A stretch of DNA of 64,000 bases from Flavobacterium sp. SLB02 (GCF_009664855.1 NZ_CP045928.1:2350049-2414048); one strand, 5' to 3'. Shown: positions 54,113 through 63,289, counted from the first letter of the stretch. Numbers and translations are program-made. Notes: generated by a model from the letters alone, not told the origin.

Positions 54113-56041
54113 ATGATAAAAAGTACCCTAGATAAAGCAACAGGATTCGAGAAACGATTTGAAAACATTAATAGCGTTGTTTTCGAAAATTCTTCTGAGG
54201 CTTCAAAAGCAGTTGCTCAGGAAATTGCAGTTTTAATACAATCCAAACAAAAAGAAAACAAACCTTGTATTTTAGGTCTGGCAACAGGCTCTTCTCCTAA
54301 AGGATTGTATGCAGAACTAGTTCGTTTACATAAAGAAGAAGGATTAAGTTTTAAGAATGTTATCACCTTCAACTTAGACGAATATTACCCGATGGAACCA
54401 GATTCTATCAACAGCTACGTTCGATTTATGAAAGAACTGCTCTTGGATCAGGTTGATATTTTACCGGAGAATTATCATATTCCGGACGGAACTTTATCCA
54501 AAGAAGAAATTGCCGATTATTGTCATAATTATGAAGCTAAAATTGAAGCGTTGGGCGGTATCGATTTACAGATTCTTGGAATTGGCGGTAACGGACATAT
54601 TGGTTTTAATGAATCTGGTTCACTTCAAAACTCAAAAACTCGTTTAGTCGCATTAGATCATATTACCAGAGTCGCAGCAAGCGGTGATTTTTCGGGATTG
54701 AGCAATACACCAAGAACTGCTATTACGCTTGGAGTGAAAAAGATTATGGAAGCCAAACAGGTTATTTTAATGGCCTGGGGAGAAGGAAAATCGAATATCA
54801 TCAAAAAATCGGTTGAAGGAGAAGTGACGAATCAAATTCCAGCTTCTTTTTTGCAGGAACACAACAATGCCGTTTTTGTTTTGGATAAAGAAGCATCTTC
54901 TAAACTAACCAGAATCAACAGACCATGGCTGGTAGAAAAAATTGTATGGACCGATAAATTAATCCGAAAAGCTGTTTTAGGATTGGCATTAGACTTAAAA
55001 AAGCCCATTTTAATGCTGACCGATGCTGATTATATCGAAAACGGAATGAGCGATTTACTGGCAGATTCCGGTCCGGCTTACGACATCAACATTAAAATAT
55101 TCAATAAATTACAAAATACCATTACAGGCTGGCCGGGCGGAAAACCAAATGCTGACGATACCAATCGCCCTGAAAGAGCAGAACCGGCCAAAAAACGTGT
55201 ACTAATTTTTAGTCCGCATCCTGATGATGATATTATCAGCATGGGTGGTACTTTTATGCGCCTGCAACAACAAGGTCATGAAGTGCATGTGGCGTACCAA
55301 ACTTCAGGAAACATTGCCGTTGCCGATGATGAGGCTTTGCGATTTGCCAGTTTTGTGATTGATTATAATGCTAAATTTGGAATAAAAAGTCCTGAAGCCG
55401 AGGATATTTATAAAAAAGCAGTCACCTTTTTAAAGAACAAAAAAGCCAGCGAAATTGATATTCCGAAAGTGCGATACCTAAAAGGGTTGATTCGAAAAGG
55501 AGAAGCCCGTTCAACCAGTTATTTTGTGGGTCTGCCGGATGAGCAGATTCATTTTATGGAATTGCCTTTTTATGAAACCGGAACTATCGAGAAAAAACCT
55601 TTAGGTAAAGAAGACATTCAGCTTACAATGGATTTGATCGAAAAAATAAAACCTCATCAAATTTATGCAGCAGGAGATCTGGCCGATCCGCACGGAACGC
55701 ATAAAGTTTGTCTGGACGCTGTTTTTGAAGCCGTAAAAGCATTAAAACCAAAAGCTTTTATGAACGACTGCTGGCTATGGCTGTACCGCGGAGCCTGGCA
55801 GGAATGGGGAATTGACGAAGTCGAAATGGCAGTACCCATGAGCCCTGATCAGGTTTTGGAAAAACGCCACGGAATTTTCAAACATCAATCTCAAAAAGAT
55901 GGTGTTGTTTTTCAGGGAACTGATGCGAGAGAATTTTGGCAGAGAGCCGAAGACCGAAACAGTGAAACAGCTGAATTGTATAATCAGTTAGGTTTGTCTC
56001 GTTATGCTGCCATGGAAGCTTTTGTAAGGTGGGAGTTTTAA
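54113..56041 (+). CDS. nagB: Glucosamine-6-phosphate deaminase fused to a PIG-L deacetylase domain
   Basis: 642 residues. Residues 1-300 are NagB: D89 (FNLDEYYPM), H162 and E167 (GIGGNGHIGFNESG) fall at the spacing of the catalytic residues in E. coli NagB (D72, H143, E148). Residues about 360-600 are a PIG-L/LmbE-type zinc deacetylase: H369-P-D-D372 (SPHPDDDIISMGG) and DPHGTHKV. NagB converts GlcN-6-phosphate to fructose-6-phosphate and ammonia. The fused deacetylase could supply GlcN-6-phosphate from GlcNAc-6-phosphate; no nagA is nearby. It ends the locus at a strong terminator. Confidence 0.92.
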   Translation: MIKSTLDKATGFEKRFENINSVVFENSSEASKAVAQEIAVLIQSKQKENKPCILGLATGSSPKGLYAELVRLHKEEGLSFKNVITFNLDEYYPMEPDSINSYVRFMKELLLDQVDILPENYHIPDGTLSKEEIADYCHNYEAKIEALGGIDLQILGIGGNGHIGFNESGSLQNSKTRLVALDHITRVAASGDFSGLSNTPRTAITLGVKKIMEAKQVILMAWGEGKSNIIKKSVEGEVTNQIPASFLQEHNNAVFVLDKEASSKLTRINRPWLVEKIVWTDKLIRKAVLGLALDLKKPILMLTDADYIENGMSDLLADSGPAYDINIKIFNKLQNTITGWPGGKPNADDTNRPERAEPAKKRVLIFSPHPDDDIISMGGTFMRLQQQGHEVHVAYQTSGNIAVADDEALRFASFVIDYNAKFGIKSPEAEDIYKKAVTFLKNKKASEIDIPKVRYLKGLIRKGEARSTSYFVGLPDEQIHFMELPFYETGTIEKKPLGKEDIQLTMDLIEKIKPHQIYAAGDLADPHGTHKVCLDAVFEAVKALKPKAFMNDCWLWLYRGAWQEWGIDEVEMAVPMSPDQVLEKRHGIFKHQSQKDGVVFQGTDAREFWQRAEDRNSETAELYNQLGLSRYAAMEAFVRWEF

Positions 56042-56057
56042 TCCTGTAGGATCACTT

Positions 56058-56093
56058 AAAAAAAACGCTAATTTCTGAATTAGCGTTTTTTTT
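56058..56093. terminator. Bidirectional terminator at the end of the PUL
   Basis: AAAAACGCTAATT pairs with AATTAGCGTTTTT, with A and T runs on the two sides. It lies between the convergent nagB and erythromycin esterase-like genes. Confidence 0.88.
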
Positions 56094-56119
56094 ATGCCTT
56101 TTTATTACAATTCAATCCT

Positions 56120-57418
56120 TTATTTTGCAATCAAATTATTAGTTGGAAGTGTAATATTTTTTATAAAGATTAGTCCATCGTACATTTCTGAAAACTTTTT
56201 TTCATACAAATGGTTCTTTTTGGGATCGAAACCTCCTCCACCTGCAACTATTTGTTTCGATTTCTTTTTGAAGAAATCCGAAGAACTGCCCTCTAAAGCT
56301 TTAGACATATCTATAAAGTAAATTTCGTCCTTTGCTTCAATAAGTGTTTCGGCATAAGTTTTGGCATATGGTTTATTTAACTCCACTTTTTTCCAACTGG
56401 GTTTTTCATCTTTATCGGAAAAATAACCCGCTTGTGTACCTTTGCCAAAATCAAACCCTACACTATAATAATCATTTTTATAATAATCCTTCAAATGTTT
56501 TCCCAGATTATAAATCTTTCGGGTGCTGTAATTTCCAGCTTTTAAATTATTAATATGCTCGTTATGAGCCCAAATAAAAGCTTTTCCGTTTTTTGATTTA
56601 TTTTCTATTATCCATTTAGCATTTTCAAACATTTTCAAATCTCTATCCTGAGAATAATGATTTTGTACATAATACGTGTATTGTGATAAATAATTTAAAG
56701 CTCTTATTGCTGAATCGAACTCATCCCTATTCTCGTCTTTAATGCCTTTTCTAAAATCGAGTAAAATACTCTTAATTTCATTTAGCTTTGGAGTCTGAAT
56801 GTCTGCCCAATTAGTTGATTCGCCGTAAGTAACTTTTTTCTCTACACAATTGTCCACTACTAAAAGAAGTTCTTCGCTTACAGGAATGGTATACTTTTTT
56901 ACTAAACCACGTATTTCCAAATTGATGTTTCGCACCACTTGTATGTCCATACCATAAAATTGAATTTGTTCGTCCTTAGGCTTATTAAGATTATAATTTC
57001 TCATCCATTGCAAGAGATTCACCACTTCTTTGCAATGCCAAAATCCGATGCTGAAATTTTGAGCAATAGTTTCTGCTTTACCATTTCCTCCGCTAATCCA
57101 TTCGTTTATTCCAGCTTCTGAAGTGTAGGAATCCTCCATAATAAACACTTTTACATTTTGGGTTTCAACCAAATATTTGAAAAATTTTGCCTTTAAATCA
57201 AAAAATTCTTTTCCTTGGTGTGTCGTTTCTCCGAATCCGAAAATTTTTGCATCAGCAAACTTCTGCGGAATGTTATTATTGAATATCAAAAGGTTGGTAT
57301 CTGGATTTGCATCTTCAATTTTGATTGCGTTTTCATTAATCCAGCTTACAGCCGTATTATTCTGGGCATATGTTTGAAATAATAGAAAAAATGAAATGGC
57401 TGAAATAAATATTCTCAT
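56120..57418 (-). CDS. Secreted erythromycin esterase-like protein
   Basis: 432 residues with a signal peptide (to TYAQN). It shows the erythromycin esterase family blocks FGFGETTHQGKEFF, VFIMEDSYTSEAGINEWI, QFYGMDIQ, FIWAHNEHINN, and a C-terminal YSVGFDFGKG. Characterised members hydrolyse macrolide lactones; many family members, this one included, may have other hydrolase roles. Secretion is less typical of resistance enzymes. The gene is alone and convergent with the PUL. Confidence 0.85.
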   Translation of the reverse strand: MRIFISAISFFLLFQTYAQNNTAVSWINENAIKIEDANPDTNLLIFNNNIPQKFADAKIFGFGETTHQGKEFFDLKAKFFKYLVETQNVKVFIMEDSYTSEAGINEWISGGNGKAETIAQNFSIGFWHCKEVVNLLQWMRNYNLNKPKDEQIQFYGMDIQVVRNINLEIRGLVKKYTIPVSEELLLVVDNCVEKKVTYGESTNWADIQTPKLNEIKSILLDFRKGIKDENRDEFDSAIRALNYLSQYTYYVQNHYSQDRDLKMFENAKWIIENKSKNGKAFIWAHNEHINNLKAGNYSTRKIYNLGKHLKDYYKNDYYSVGFDFGKGTQAGYFSDKDEKPSWKKVELNKPYAKTYAETLIEAKDEIYFIDMSKALEGSSSDFFKKKSKQIVAGGGGFDPKKNHLYEKKFSEMYDGLIFIKNITLPTNNLIAK

Positions 57419-57525
57419 CTGTATATGTTTGTTTCAAATATATTATATTTTCCCTACAAATCACTACAAGACTTTTTCCATAAACGTAATCTGACATATA
57501 ATATTTGGACTTGAACCCGGATTGA

Positions 57526-57563
57526 TCAAAAAAAGCCGCCTAAAAATGAATTTAGACGGCTTA
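57526..57563 (-). terminator. Terminator of the helicase gene
   Basis: On the - strand AAGCCGTCTAAA pairs with TTTAGGCGGCTT (one mismatch) and a run of seven T follows. It lies about 110 bases after the helicase stop codon. Confidence 0.75.
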
Positions 57564-57670
57564 ATTAAATACACTTAACTACTCAGGTAGCTAAAATGAT
57601 ATAATAAAATTTGAAATAATTTACTACAAGTTATTTTTTTATTATTTCAAATGATAAGGTTTGTTTTAAT

Positions 57671-59191
57671 CTATGCCGCCTTTACCTTTGGGTACAACTT
57701 TATAATTAATCCCTTTAAGCGGTTTTTATAATCCTCCATCAGCCATTCTTTATAGTTTTTACTGGCATTATCAAGACACTTAACATACTGTTTTACGCGC
57801 CATTCTATTTCAGGCTGTAATAATTCTGCCAAAGAAATGGCCTGCGATAATGTGTGGGCATTATCCATACACATCTTTGCCTGCTGCCTAACCGACTGCT
57901 GAATAACGTTTTTTGGCTTTTTATCAGTATCAATAGCTTCCTGATAATTTCCTTCGACATCAAAAGTCATTTCCAGAGTATTGGGAAACTGAGCTCTTAA
58001 TTCAGCGGGCAAAGCATGCGAATGTACAGATGTTCCGCCATTAGCATGATGACGCAGCTGTTTGGCAAAATCATCAGGATGCTCAAAAACATATTTCCAG
58101 TCCACAGGTTCTTCCCAAGGGCCAAAACGGTGTATATTATTGCCCAGATCTGTAATTCCAAAATTTTTTTTAGACGGAAGTTTTCTTGCTCCGCGCCCAA
58201 TCATTTGATGGTATAGCGTTATAGAAGTCGTAGCACGATTTAGAATCACATGCTGCACAGTAGGCTCATCAAATCCTGTTGTAAGTATGGAAACCGAAGT
58301 AAGAATAGCCCCTTTTGTTTTTTTAAACCATTTCAGAATTTTTTTTCGCTCATCATCCGATGTTTTATTATCAAGATGTTTTATAGCAAATCCGGCGGCG
58401 GTAAAAGTTTCATATACTCTAAGAGACGTTTCAATTCCGTTATTAAAAATAAGCGTTTTTTGCCCTTCTGCATTTTCTTTAAAGGCTTGCAGCAATAAAT
58501 CCTGCATCGCTGCAGAACTATACAATTCATTAGAGGAACTTATGGTATAATCTCCATGTAATCCCGTTTTTAAAGAATTTAATTCTACTTCATAAACATA
58601 CGATTGTGGTTTTGCCAGAAATCCATCTGAAATAAGTGCTGCAATATTTACGCCTGTAATTAAGGAGTTATAATGTTTCTTCATGGGTTTAGAAGTATCA
58701 CAACTAAAAGGCGTGGCTGTAACACCAATTACCACTGCTTTCTTAAAACTGCTCATTAATTTCCTGAAAGAATTGTGATGCGCTTCATCTACGATAACAA
58801 GACCAACATTATTGGTTTTTATTTTTTTAGATTTAATTCTGTTTCGAAGCGTTTCTACCATTGCCACATAACAGTCACAATCAGGTTTAAAATTACCGCT
58901 TGTGCTGCTTATTATGAGATTTTTTACTCCAATATTTTTTAATGTAGTGGATGTTTGCGTGCATAATTCTTTACGATGTGTCAGAATAACAACCGTTTTG
59001 CCAAATCGCTCTATAAATCTTCTGGCTATTTCAGAAAACACAACTGTTTTACCGCCGCCAGTTGGCAATTGATATAAGAGTTTTGGAGCAGCAGAACTTT
59101 CCATCTGATCAAAAATAGTTTCAATATCTTTTTCCTGATAATCGTAGAAAGTATTTTTGGATTTTGTATTGATTTTCATCTTTTTTGGCAT
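57671..59191 (-). CDS. Superfamily 2 DEAD/DEAH-box helicase
   Basis: 506 residues with all SF2 motifs: Q-like YQEKDIETIF, Walker A QLPTGGGKTVVF, DEAHH, GVTATPFSCD, LTTGFDEPTV, and MIGRGARKLP with the arginine finger. The C-terminal 110 residues are helical and basic without a recognisable nuclease. SSL2/RadD-like helicases of this size act in DNA repair or are carried by mobile elements. It follows a YodC-like gene by 34 bases and is probably transcribed with it. Confidence 0.88.
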   Translation of the reverse strand: MPKKMKINTKSKNTFYDYQEKDIETIFDQMESSAAPKLLYQLPTGGGKTVVFSEIARRFIERFGKTVVILTHRKELCTQTSTTLKNIGVKNLIISSTSGNFKPDCDCYVAMVETLRNRIKSKKIKTNNVGLVIVDEAHHNSFRKLMSSFKKAVVIGVTATPFSCDTSKPMKKHYNSLITGVNIAALISDGFLAKPQSYVYEVELNSLKTGLHGDYTISSSNELYSSAAMQDLLLQAFKENAEGQKTLIFNNGIETSLRVYETFTAAGFAIKHLDNKTSDDERKKILKWFKKTKGAILTSVSILTTGFDEPTVQHVILNRATTSITLYHQMIGRGARKLPSKKNFGITDLGNNIHRFGPWEEPVDWKYVFEHPDDFAKQLRHHANGGTSVHSHALPAELRAQFPNTLEMTFDVEGNYQEAIDTDKKPKNVIQQSVRQQAKMCMDNAHTLSQAISLAELLQPEIEWRVKQYVKCLDNASKNYKEWLMEDYKNRLKGLIIKLYPKVKAA

Positions 59192-59225
59192 ACTATAATT
59201 AAATAATCAAATATTTATTTCTTGC

Positions 59226-59396
59226 TTAATCATCTGCCGGCAAAAGCTGTGATTCCATAAACTTGCCGGTAACAATTGTACCTTCTTCATCTTCCCATTG
59301 GGTAATAACATTTTCTATTAAGTCCGGCTCGAAATCAATAATTTTCATGATCTGATTACCAAACTCCTGCTGTACATTTTGACCTTTCTTAAACAT
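59226..59396 (-). CDS. YodC-like (DUF2158) small protein
   Basis: From the ATG at 59396 the protein has 56 residues: MFKKGQNVQQEFGNQIMKII, then WEDEEGTIVTGKFMESQLL. This is the YodC/DUF2158 pattern (hydrophobic-Gly start MFKKGD.V, a W...G/K.F.E..L end), a small SH3-like fold of unknown function. A start at 59408 adds only MIKI. It lies 34 bases upstream of the helicase gene. Confidence 0.75.
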   Translation of the reverse strand: MFKKGQNVQQEFGNQIMKIIDFEPDLIENVITQWEDEEGTIVTGKFMESQLLPADD

Positions 59397-59561
59397 AATT
59401 TTGATCATTAATAGTTAGTGAATAATTCTCTTTATTTCTAAAAACTGATCATTCAGTTTTAGTATATTAAAAATAATTAAGCCTATTCGCAAATGATTTA
59501 CAACATTATGTTGCTTTATTATATTATTATTTGATTGGCAATTTAAATTCGCTTATTAAGC

Positions 59562-59594
59562 AAAAAGGTATATCCTTTCGAATATACCTTTTTT
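59562..59594. terminator. Bidirectional terminator
   Basis: AAAAAGGTATAT pairs with ATATACCTTTTTT around an eight-base loop. Located in the gap between the Old Yellow Enzyme gene stop and the YodC-like gene start; no other element is seen in that gap. Confidence 0.8.
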
Positions 59595-59687
59595 AGATCT
59601 TTTTATTTTTACTTAAACCCAACTGAATTTAAATCATAAACTAATTGATTTTCATATCATATACCTTTGTTATGGTCATTAATTAAA

Positions 59688-60824
59688 TTAAGCTTCTACT
59701 TCTACCCAACCTTCTAATTTTTCGAATATTGTCATTAATTTTGATGGGATTTTTTTCTCTTGTACTGTTGCAAGTTTAAGAATTGAAGTGATCTTCTCTT
59801 CTTCTCCATTTTTAGTTAATTCTACCCAATCAGGATTAACAATCAAAGTTCTTCCTATTGCTGCCATAGAAACACCATAGTCTACAACCTGATCAGCCAT
59901 TGCAGGCGTTGTAATACCTCCCGCAACAAGAACAGGAACTCTGTTGTTTACATAATTGTTTAGTACAACCGATATCGGTTCGCTAGAAAATTCTGAATCA
60001 ATTGCTTTTTGATTAACGGCATCCAGCAGAGAGAAATGTAAATAATCAATCTTTTCTTCAATCAACTTATCCATTAGAATAAACGTATCCGGAAGTCCAT
60101 AAGTTTGTTGCGGAAATTCTTCAGGTGAAATTCTATACCCTATCAAAAAAGGACGATCAGCATATTTTGAAATTATACTTTTTACTGCTCTTAAAATTTC
60201 CAGGCTAAGTCGTAAACGATTTTCCAGTGAACCTCCCCATTGATCATTTCTGTTATTGAAAAAAGGCGATATAAAATTTTGAAGCAAAAATCCATGTGCC
60301 CCGTGAATCTCTACGCCATCAAAACCTGCTTCAATTGCTCTTCTGGTAGTTTCGGCAAATGCTTTGATGATTTCCAAAATTTCATTTTCACTCAATTCTT
60401 TTGGAAGATTTTCTTTTTCAAAAAGTACTATAGGTCCGCTTGACACTGCACTTGCACTTACCACTTCACCATCTGGAATAAGTCCGGGAATTGCTTTATT
60501 GCCTGCGTGAAAGATCTGTAAAATTGCCGGTGCTCCACCACTTTTTACAGCATTCGCCAATTTCTTCAAACTGGGAAGAAAAGTATCATCATATCCTGCA
60601 AATTCGTGGGTAAAACCAATGCCATTTGCCGTAACGTGGGTACATCCTGTGATTACTAATCCAACACCATTTACTCTTTTCTTGTAATATTCAACTTCTT
60701 CATCAGATATAGTGAAGTCTTCATTAGATGCCCAAGTAGTCATAGGCGACATCACAATTCTATTTTTTAAACTAATTCCGTTCGCAAATAACAAGGGAGC
60801 AAACAGCTTTTTATATTTATTCAT
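59688..60824 (-). CDS. Old Yellow Enzyme family flavin oxidoreductase
   Basis: A 378-residue FMN-dependent NAD(P)H oxidoreductase. Family blocks are LFAPLLFANGISLKNRIVMS at the N-terminus, AILQIFHAGNKA with the substrate-binding His, FDGVEIHGAHGFLLQNFISP, and FLIGYRISPEEF; VPVLVAGGITTPAMA binds FMN phosphate. It reduces activated alkenes or related substrates. Downstream in the same direction as two NTF2-like genes; between them lies a deleted relative (60898-61067). Probably the AraC-controlled end of that unit. Confidence 0.88.
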   Translation of the reverse strand: MNKYKKLFAPLLFANGISLKNRIVMSPMTTWASNEDFTISDEEVEYYKKRVNGVGLVITGCTHVTANGIGFTHEFAGYDDTFLPSLKKLANAVKSGGAPAILQIFHAGNKAIPGLIPDGEVVSASAVSSGPIVLFEKENLPKELSENEILEIIKAFAETTRRAIEAGFDGVEIHGAHGFLLQNFISPFFNNRNDQWGGSLENRLRLSLEILRAVKSIISKYADRPFLIGYRISPEEFPQQTYGLPDTFILMDKLIEEKIDYLHFSLLDAVNQKAIDSEFSSEPISVVLNNYVNNRVPVLVAGGITTPAMADQVVDYGVSMAAIGRTLIVNPDWVELTKNGEEEKITSILKLATVQEKKIPSKLMTIFEKLEGWVEVEA

Positions 60825-60897
60825 TACTTATTTTTTTATTAAACAGGCTGCAATTGCTGCACCTTCTTTGTTGACAATTATAAATGTTGTTAATTAC

Positions 60898-61067
60898 TTA
60901 GATCGGTAAATAATCGGTTGTTCCGCCTGCGTGAGCCAATTGAATAGCAGGAACACTTCCGGTACTTTTTATAAAAGATGCAATCTTAGCAAGCATTTCG
61001 ATATGTCCATAATTCTGTTCTTAAACGTAACTGATTTGACAGTCAATGGGCTGAATAATTTTGACAT
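60898..61067 (-). pseudogene. Old Yellow Enzyme remnant with internal and 3' deletions
   Basis: The start at 61067 reads MSKLFSPLTVKSVTFKNRI, the canonical N-terminus of NamA/YqjM-type enzymes. The other reading frame then gives YGHIEMLAKIASFIKSTG and SVPAIQLAHAGG, a later part of the same fold, before a stop at 60898-60900. About 60 codons between KNRI and YGHIE are missing and everything after HAGG is lost. It is a truncated gene next to an intact relative. Confidence 0.75.
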
Positions 61068-61149
61068 TTTTGTTTTTATTTTTAAACACGAAGCTCCACT
61101 GAAAGCAATACGATGCTTCCAGTAAAAACTTTAACGAAATGATTTTTAA

Positions 61150-61536
61150 TTATTTAGCATAGAGATGAAAAAGCTTTGCAATAACTTTCCATTCACCATT
61201 AATTTTGATTAATGAATGGTAATCGGTGAAATCTTCATCTGCAACATCGTGTTCCATTTCAATGCGAACAATTGCTGTGGTGGGTGTTTTGTGCAAAACC
61301 GTCAGATTGGTTTTGATATTTGGTGCTGCGCCAAATTTCTCCACATAGGTATACAAATTATCTATAGTACCTTCTGAGAGGTCATCACCCAAGTGACCAT
61401 ACATTATTGCATCCTGATGAAAGGTCTCTTTTAAGGCTGCTACATTCCCTGTTTTTAATCCCTGAACATAGCCTTCCATTGCCGCCAGGACATCTTCATA
61501 ATCCTGAACGGTGTTTATATTTTTATTTGCTGCCAT
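61150..61536 (-). CDS. NTF2-like (lumazine-binding-type) protein
   Basis: 128 residues: VLAAMEGYVQGLKTGNVAAL with AFHQDA-like LKETFHQDAIMYGHLGD, strands to TTAIVRIEMEHDV, and a final WKVIAKLFHLYAK. It is a soluble NTF2-fold protein of the putative lumazine-binding group, of unknown substrate. It starts five bases after the related gene upstream and is likely translated together with it. Confidence 0.82.
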   Translation of the reverse strand: MAANKNINTVQDYEDVLAAMEGYVQGLKTGNVAALKETFHQDAIMYGHLGDDLSEGTIDNLYTYVEKFGAAPNIKTNLTVLHKTPTTAIVRIEMEHDVADEDFTDYHSLIKINGEWKVIAKLFHLYAK

Positions 61537-61541
61537 TTTTC

Positions 61542-62102
61542 TTATTTTTTAACTTGATAAATTTTACTGATGATTTTCCAGTTGCTGCCATCCTTAACCA
61601 ATGTAAACATATCGGCATATTTGTCTGGTCCAAATTGAGATTCGATTCTCGCTATTGCTACATCACCTTCTACATCCAGAGTGGTCAATTTGTAATTCGC
61701 CTCCATTGGCTTCGCTGCAGAAAATCCATCAAATAGTGCCTGAATAGGAACACTTTTTAATGCTCCGTTTTCAGACCACGACATGGTTGCCGTTGACGCA
61801 AATGCTGGTTTTGCAATATTACCATCCCCTTTTCTTCCTGCTTCTACATATAAATCTATTGCTTTGAGGATACCTTCTTTTTCTTCTTGATTGTTTTGCA
61901 TAACTTCTGTTTTATTGTTTTGATTATTTTTATCTTGACAGGAGACTAATACACCTCCAATTATTAGTGTTGAAATAAGGACTACCGTAGGGACTGAGGA
62001 AAATATTTTTTTCGAAATTTTTCCAATGCCTTGTCTAAAGACATTAGTATTAAAACCTGCGGAACTTGAAACTACGTTTTGTTGTTCTGGAATGTTTGTC
62101 AT
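61542..62102 (-). CDS. NTF2-like protein with N-terminal membrane anchor or lipoprotein signal
   Basis: 186 residues. A basic stretch is followed by a hydrophobic helix (PTVVLISTLIIGGVLVSC, residues about 38-55) that ends in Cys, so it is a lipoprotein or anchored protein. The rest is an NTF2-like domain related to the following gene (ILKAIDLYVEAGRKGDG, final WKIISKIYQVKK). An odd N-terminal tail of some 35 residues precedes the helix. Preceded by a candidate AraC-controlled promoter (62192-62259). Confidence 0.8.
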   Translation of the reverse strand: MTNIPEQQNVVSSSAGFNTNVFRQGIGKISKKIFSSVPTVVLISTLIIGGVLVSCQDKNNQNNKTEVMQNNQEEKEGILKAIDLYVEAGRKGDGNIAKPAFASTATMSWSENGALKSVPIQALFDGFSAAKPMEANYKLTTLDVEGDVAIARIESQFGPDKYADMFTLVKDGSNWKIISKIYQVKK

Positions 62103-62428
62103 AAATCGTTTTGTTTTAGTTGAATATTATTAAATTTCCGAGCATAATCTACTGTACTGACTAACAGAATAGTTAAGCTCTATTTCTAAAACAAAGTTAC
62201 AATGACCAAAGCGTGTAGTTTTTTCTAATTAGTTCAAAGATTTTGACTAATTAGTCCTTTTTGAGAATTAAAATATCCCGTGTGGAAGTTTCTCCAGTAA
62301 TAAGATGTATTATAAAAACTCTTTTAATGATAAATTGGAAATTAAGATGGAAAAATGTGATTCAAATAATTGAATACCGGAATTTTATTGAAGGTGATTT
62401 AGTACTTGGTCAATTGGAGTATTGGCTA
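62103..62428. other. Regulatory gap between AraC and NTF2 genes
   Basis: A non-coding stretch that contains the operator-like element and -7 box at 62192-62259, plus two CTAATTAG palindromes at 62225-62232 and 62247-62254 whose centres are 22 bases apart. The rest shows no gene. Confidence 0.5.
62192..62259 (-). promoter_or_regulatory. Candidate AraC operator and -7 box of the NTF2/OYE unit
   Basis: TTAGTTCAAAGATTTTG and a second TTAGTCC (62229-62259) make a 31-base element with two TTAGTyC repeats 22 bases apart. On the - strand TAACTTTG (62192-62199) lies exactly 29 bases further on; no -33 TTG is present at the normal distance. The same layout precedes the AraC gene. Confidence 0.6.
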
Positions 62429-63289
62429 TTAACGGGAGATACTTGGTGCCTGTCCGTGGAATTCCTTGTATATTCTTGAAAAGTGAGAGACATTTTCAAA
62501 TCCCAGGCAATAACAGATATCTGAAACCGACAAAGCTGTAGTTTCCAGCATGTCTTTTGCCTTTTCCAATCTCTTTTCTCTGATCCAGGTTGCCGGTGCA
62601 ACATTGTATATATTCTGAAAATCTCTTTTAAAACTCGAGAGACTTCTTCCGGAAAGATATGCTAGTTCCGAAACAGAGACTGGCGAAGCATAATGCTGTT
62701 CGACCACATTGCGGATATCAGTTCTTACAGGCTCGTGCAATTGCAGAATTTGTAAAAACATACTTCTGTTGCATTCTGCAACATCATAAAGTAATTCCAT
62801 AATTTTCAGGCGAAGCTGTCCGGGATGTACCACAGAATGATCAAAAAAGTAAGGCTTCATAGAATGGGCAAATGCAACCAGACATTCATTCATTGGATAA
62901 ACTCCTGTCTTAATTTCTCCCTCTGGTTTTGCTACCTTAATTTCTGAGGTTGATAAAAATGATTTTAGAAGATCATCTTTGATACTGAACATTAAACTAT
63001 CGTAAATATTATCATTTTCAGCATTCCCGAATTTATGATACTTTACAGCAGTGGCTTTTTTCAACAAAATCATATCATTTTTGCAAAGCTTGTATTCCTG
63101 TTTTCCATAAGTCAACACCACAGATCCTTCCAGTACAATTAGTAGTAAATGCTGTTCTAAGTACATAGTTCCTTTAACTTCGGTACTGTGTATACACTGC
63201 TCGATTACAGAACAACCATCTAACATCAGGGAGTTTTGAGGCGCATCTCCGCCAATCAAAGAAGTTGGAACCTTAATCATTTTCTTCAT
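62429..63289 (-). CDS. AraC family transcriptional regulator
   Basis: 286 residues. The N-terminal part is a cupin-like sensor (LEQHLLLIVLEGSVVLTYG, YKLCKNDMILLKKATAVKY). The C-terminal AraC domain has both helix-turn-helix motifs (VSELAYLSGRSLSSFKRDF, DICYCLGFENVSHFSRIYKE). It probably activates the NTF2/Old Yellow Enzyme unit just downstream on the same strand and its own gene, because both have the same operator-like element upstream. Confidence 0.9.
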   Translation of the reverse strand: MKKMIKVPTSLIGGDAPQNSLMLDGCSVIEQCIHSTEVKGTMYLEQHLLLIVLEGSVVLTYGKQEYKLCKNDMILLKKATAVKYHKFGNAENDNIYDSLMFSIKDDLLKSFLSTSEIKVAKPEGEIKTGVYPMNECLVAFAHSMKPYFFDHSVVHPGQLRLKIMELLYDVAECNRSMFLQILQLHEPVRTDIRNVVEQHYASPVSVSELAYLSGRSLSSFKRDFQNIYNVAPATWIREKRLEKAKDMLETTALSVSDICYCLGFENVSHFSRIYKEFHGQAPSISR

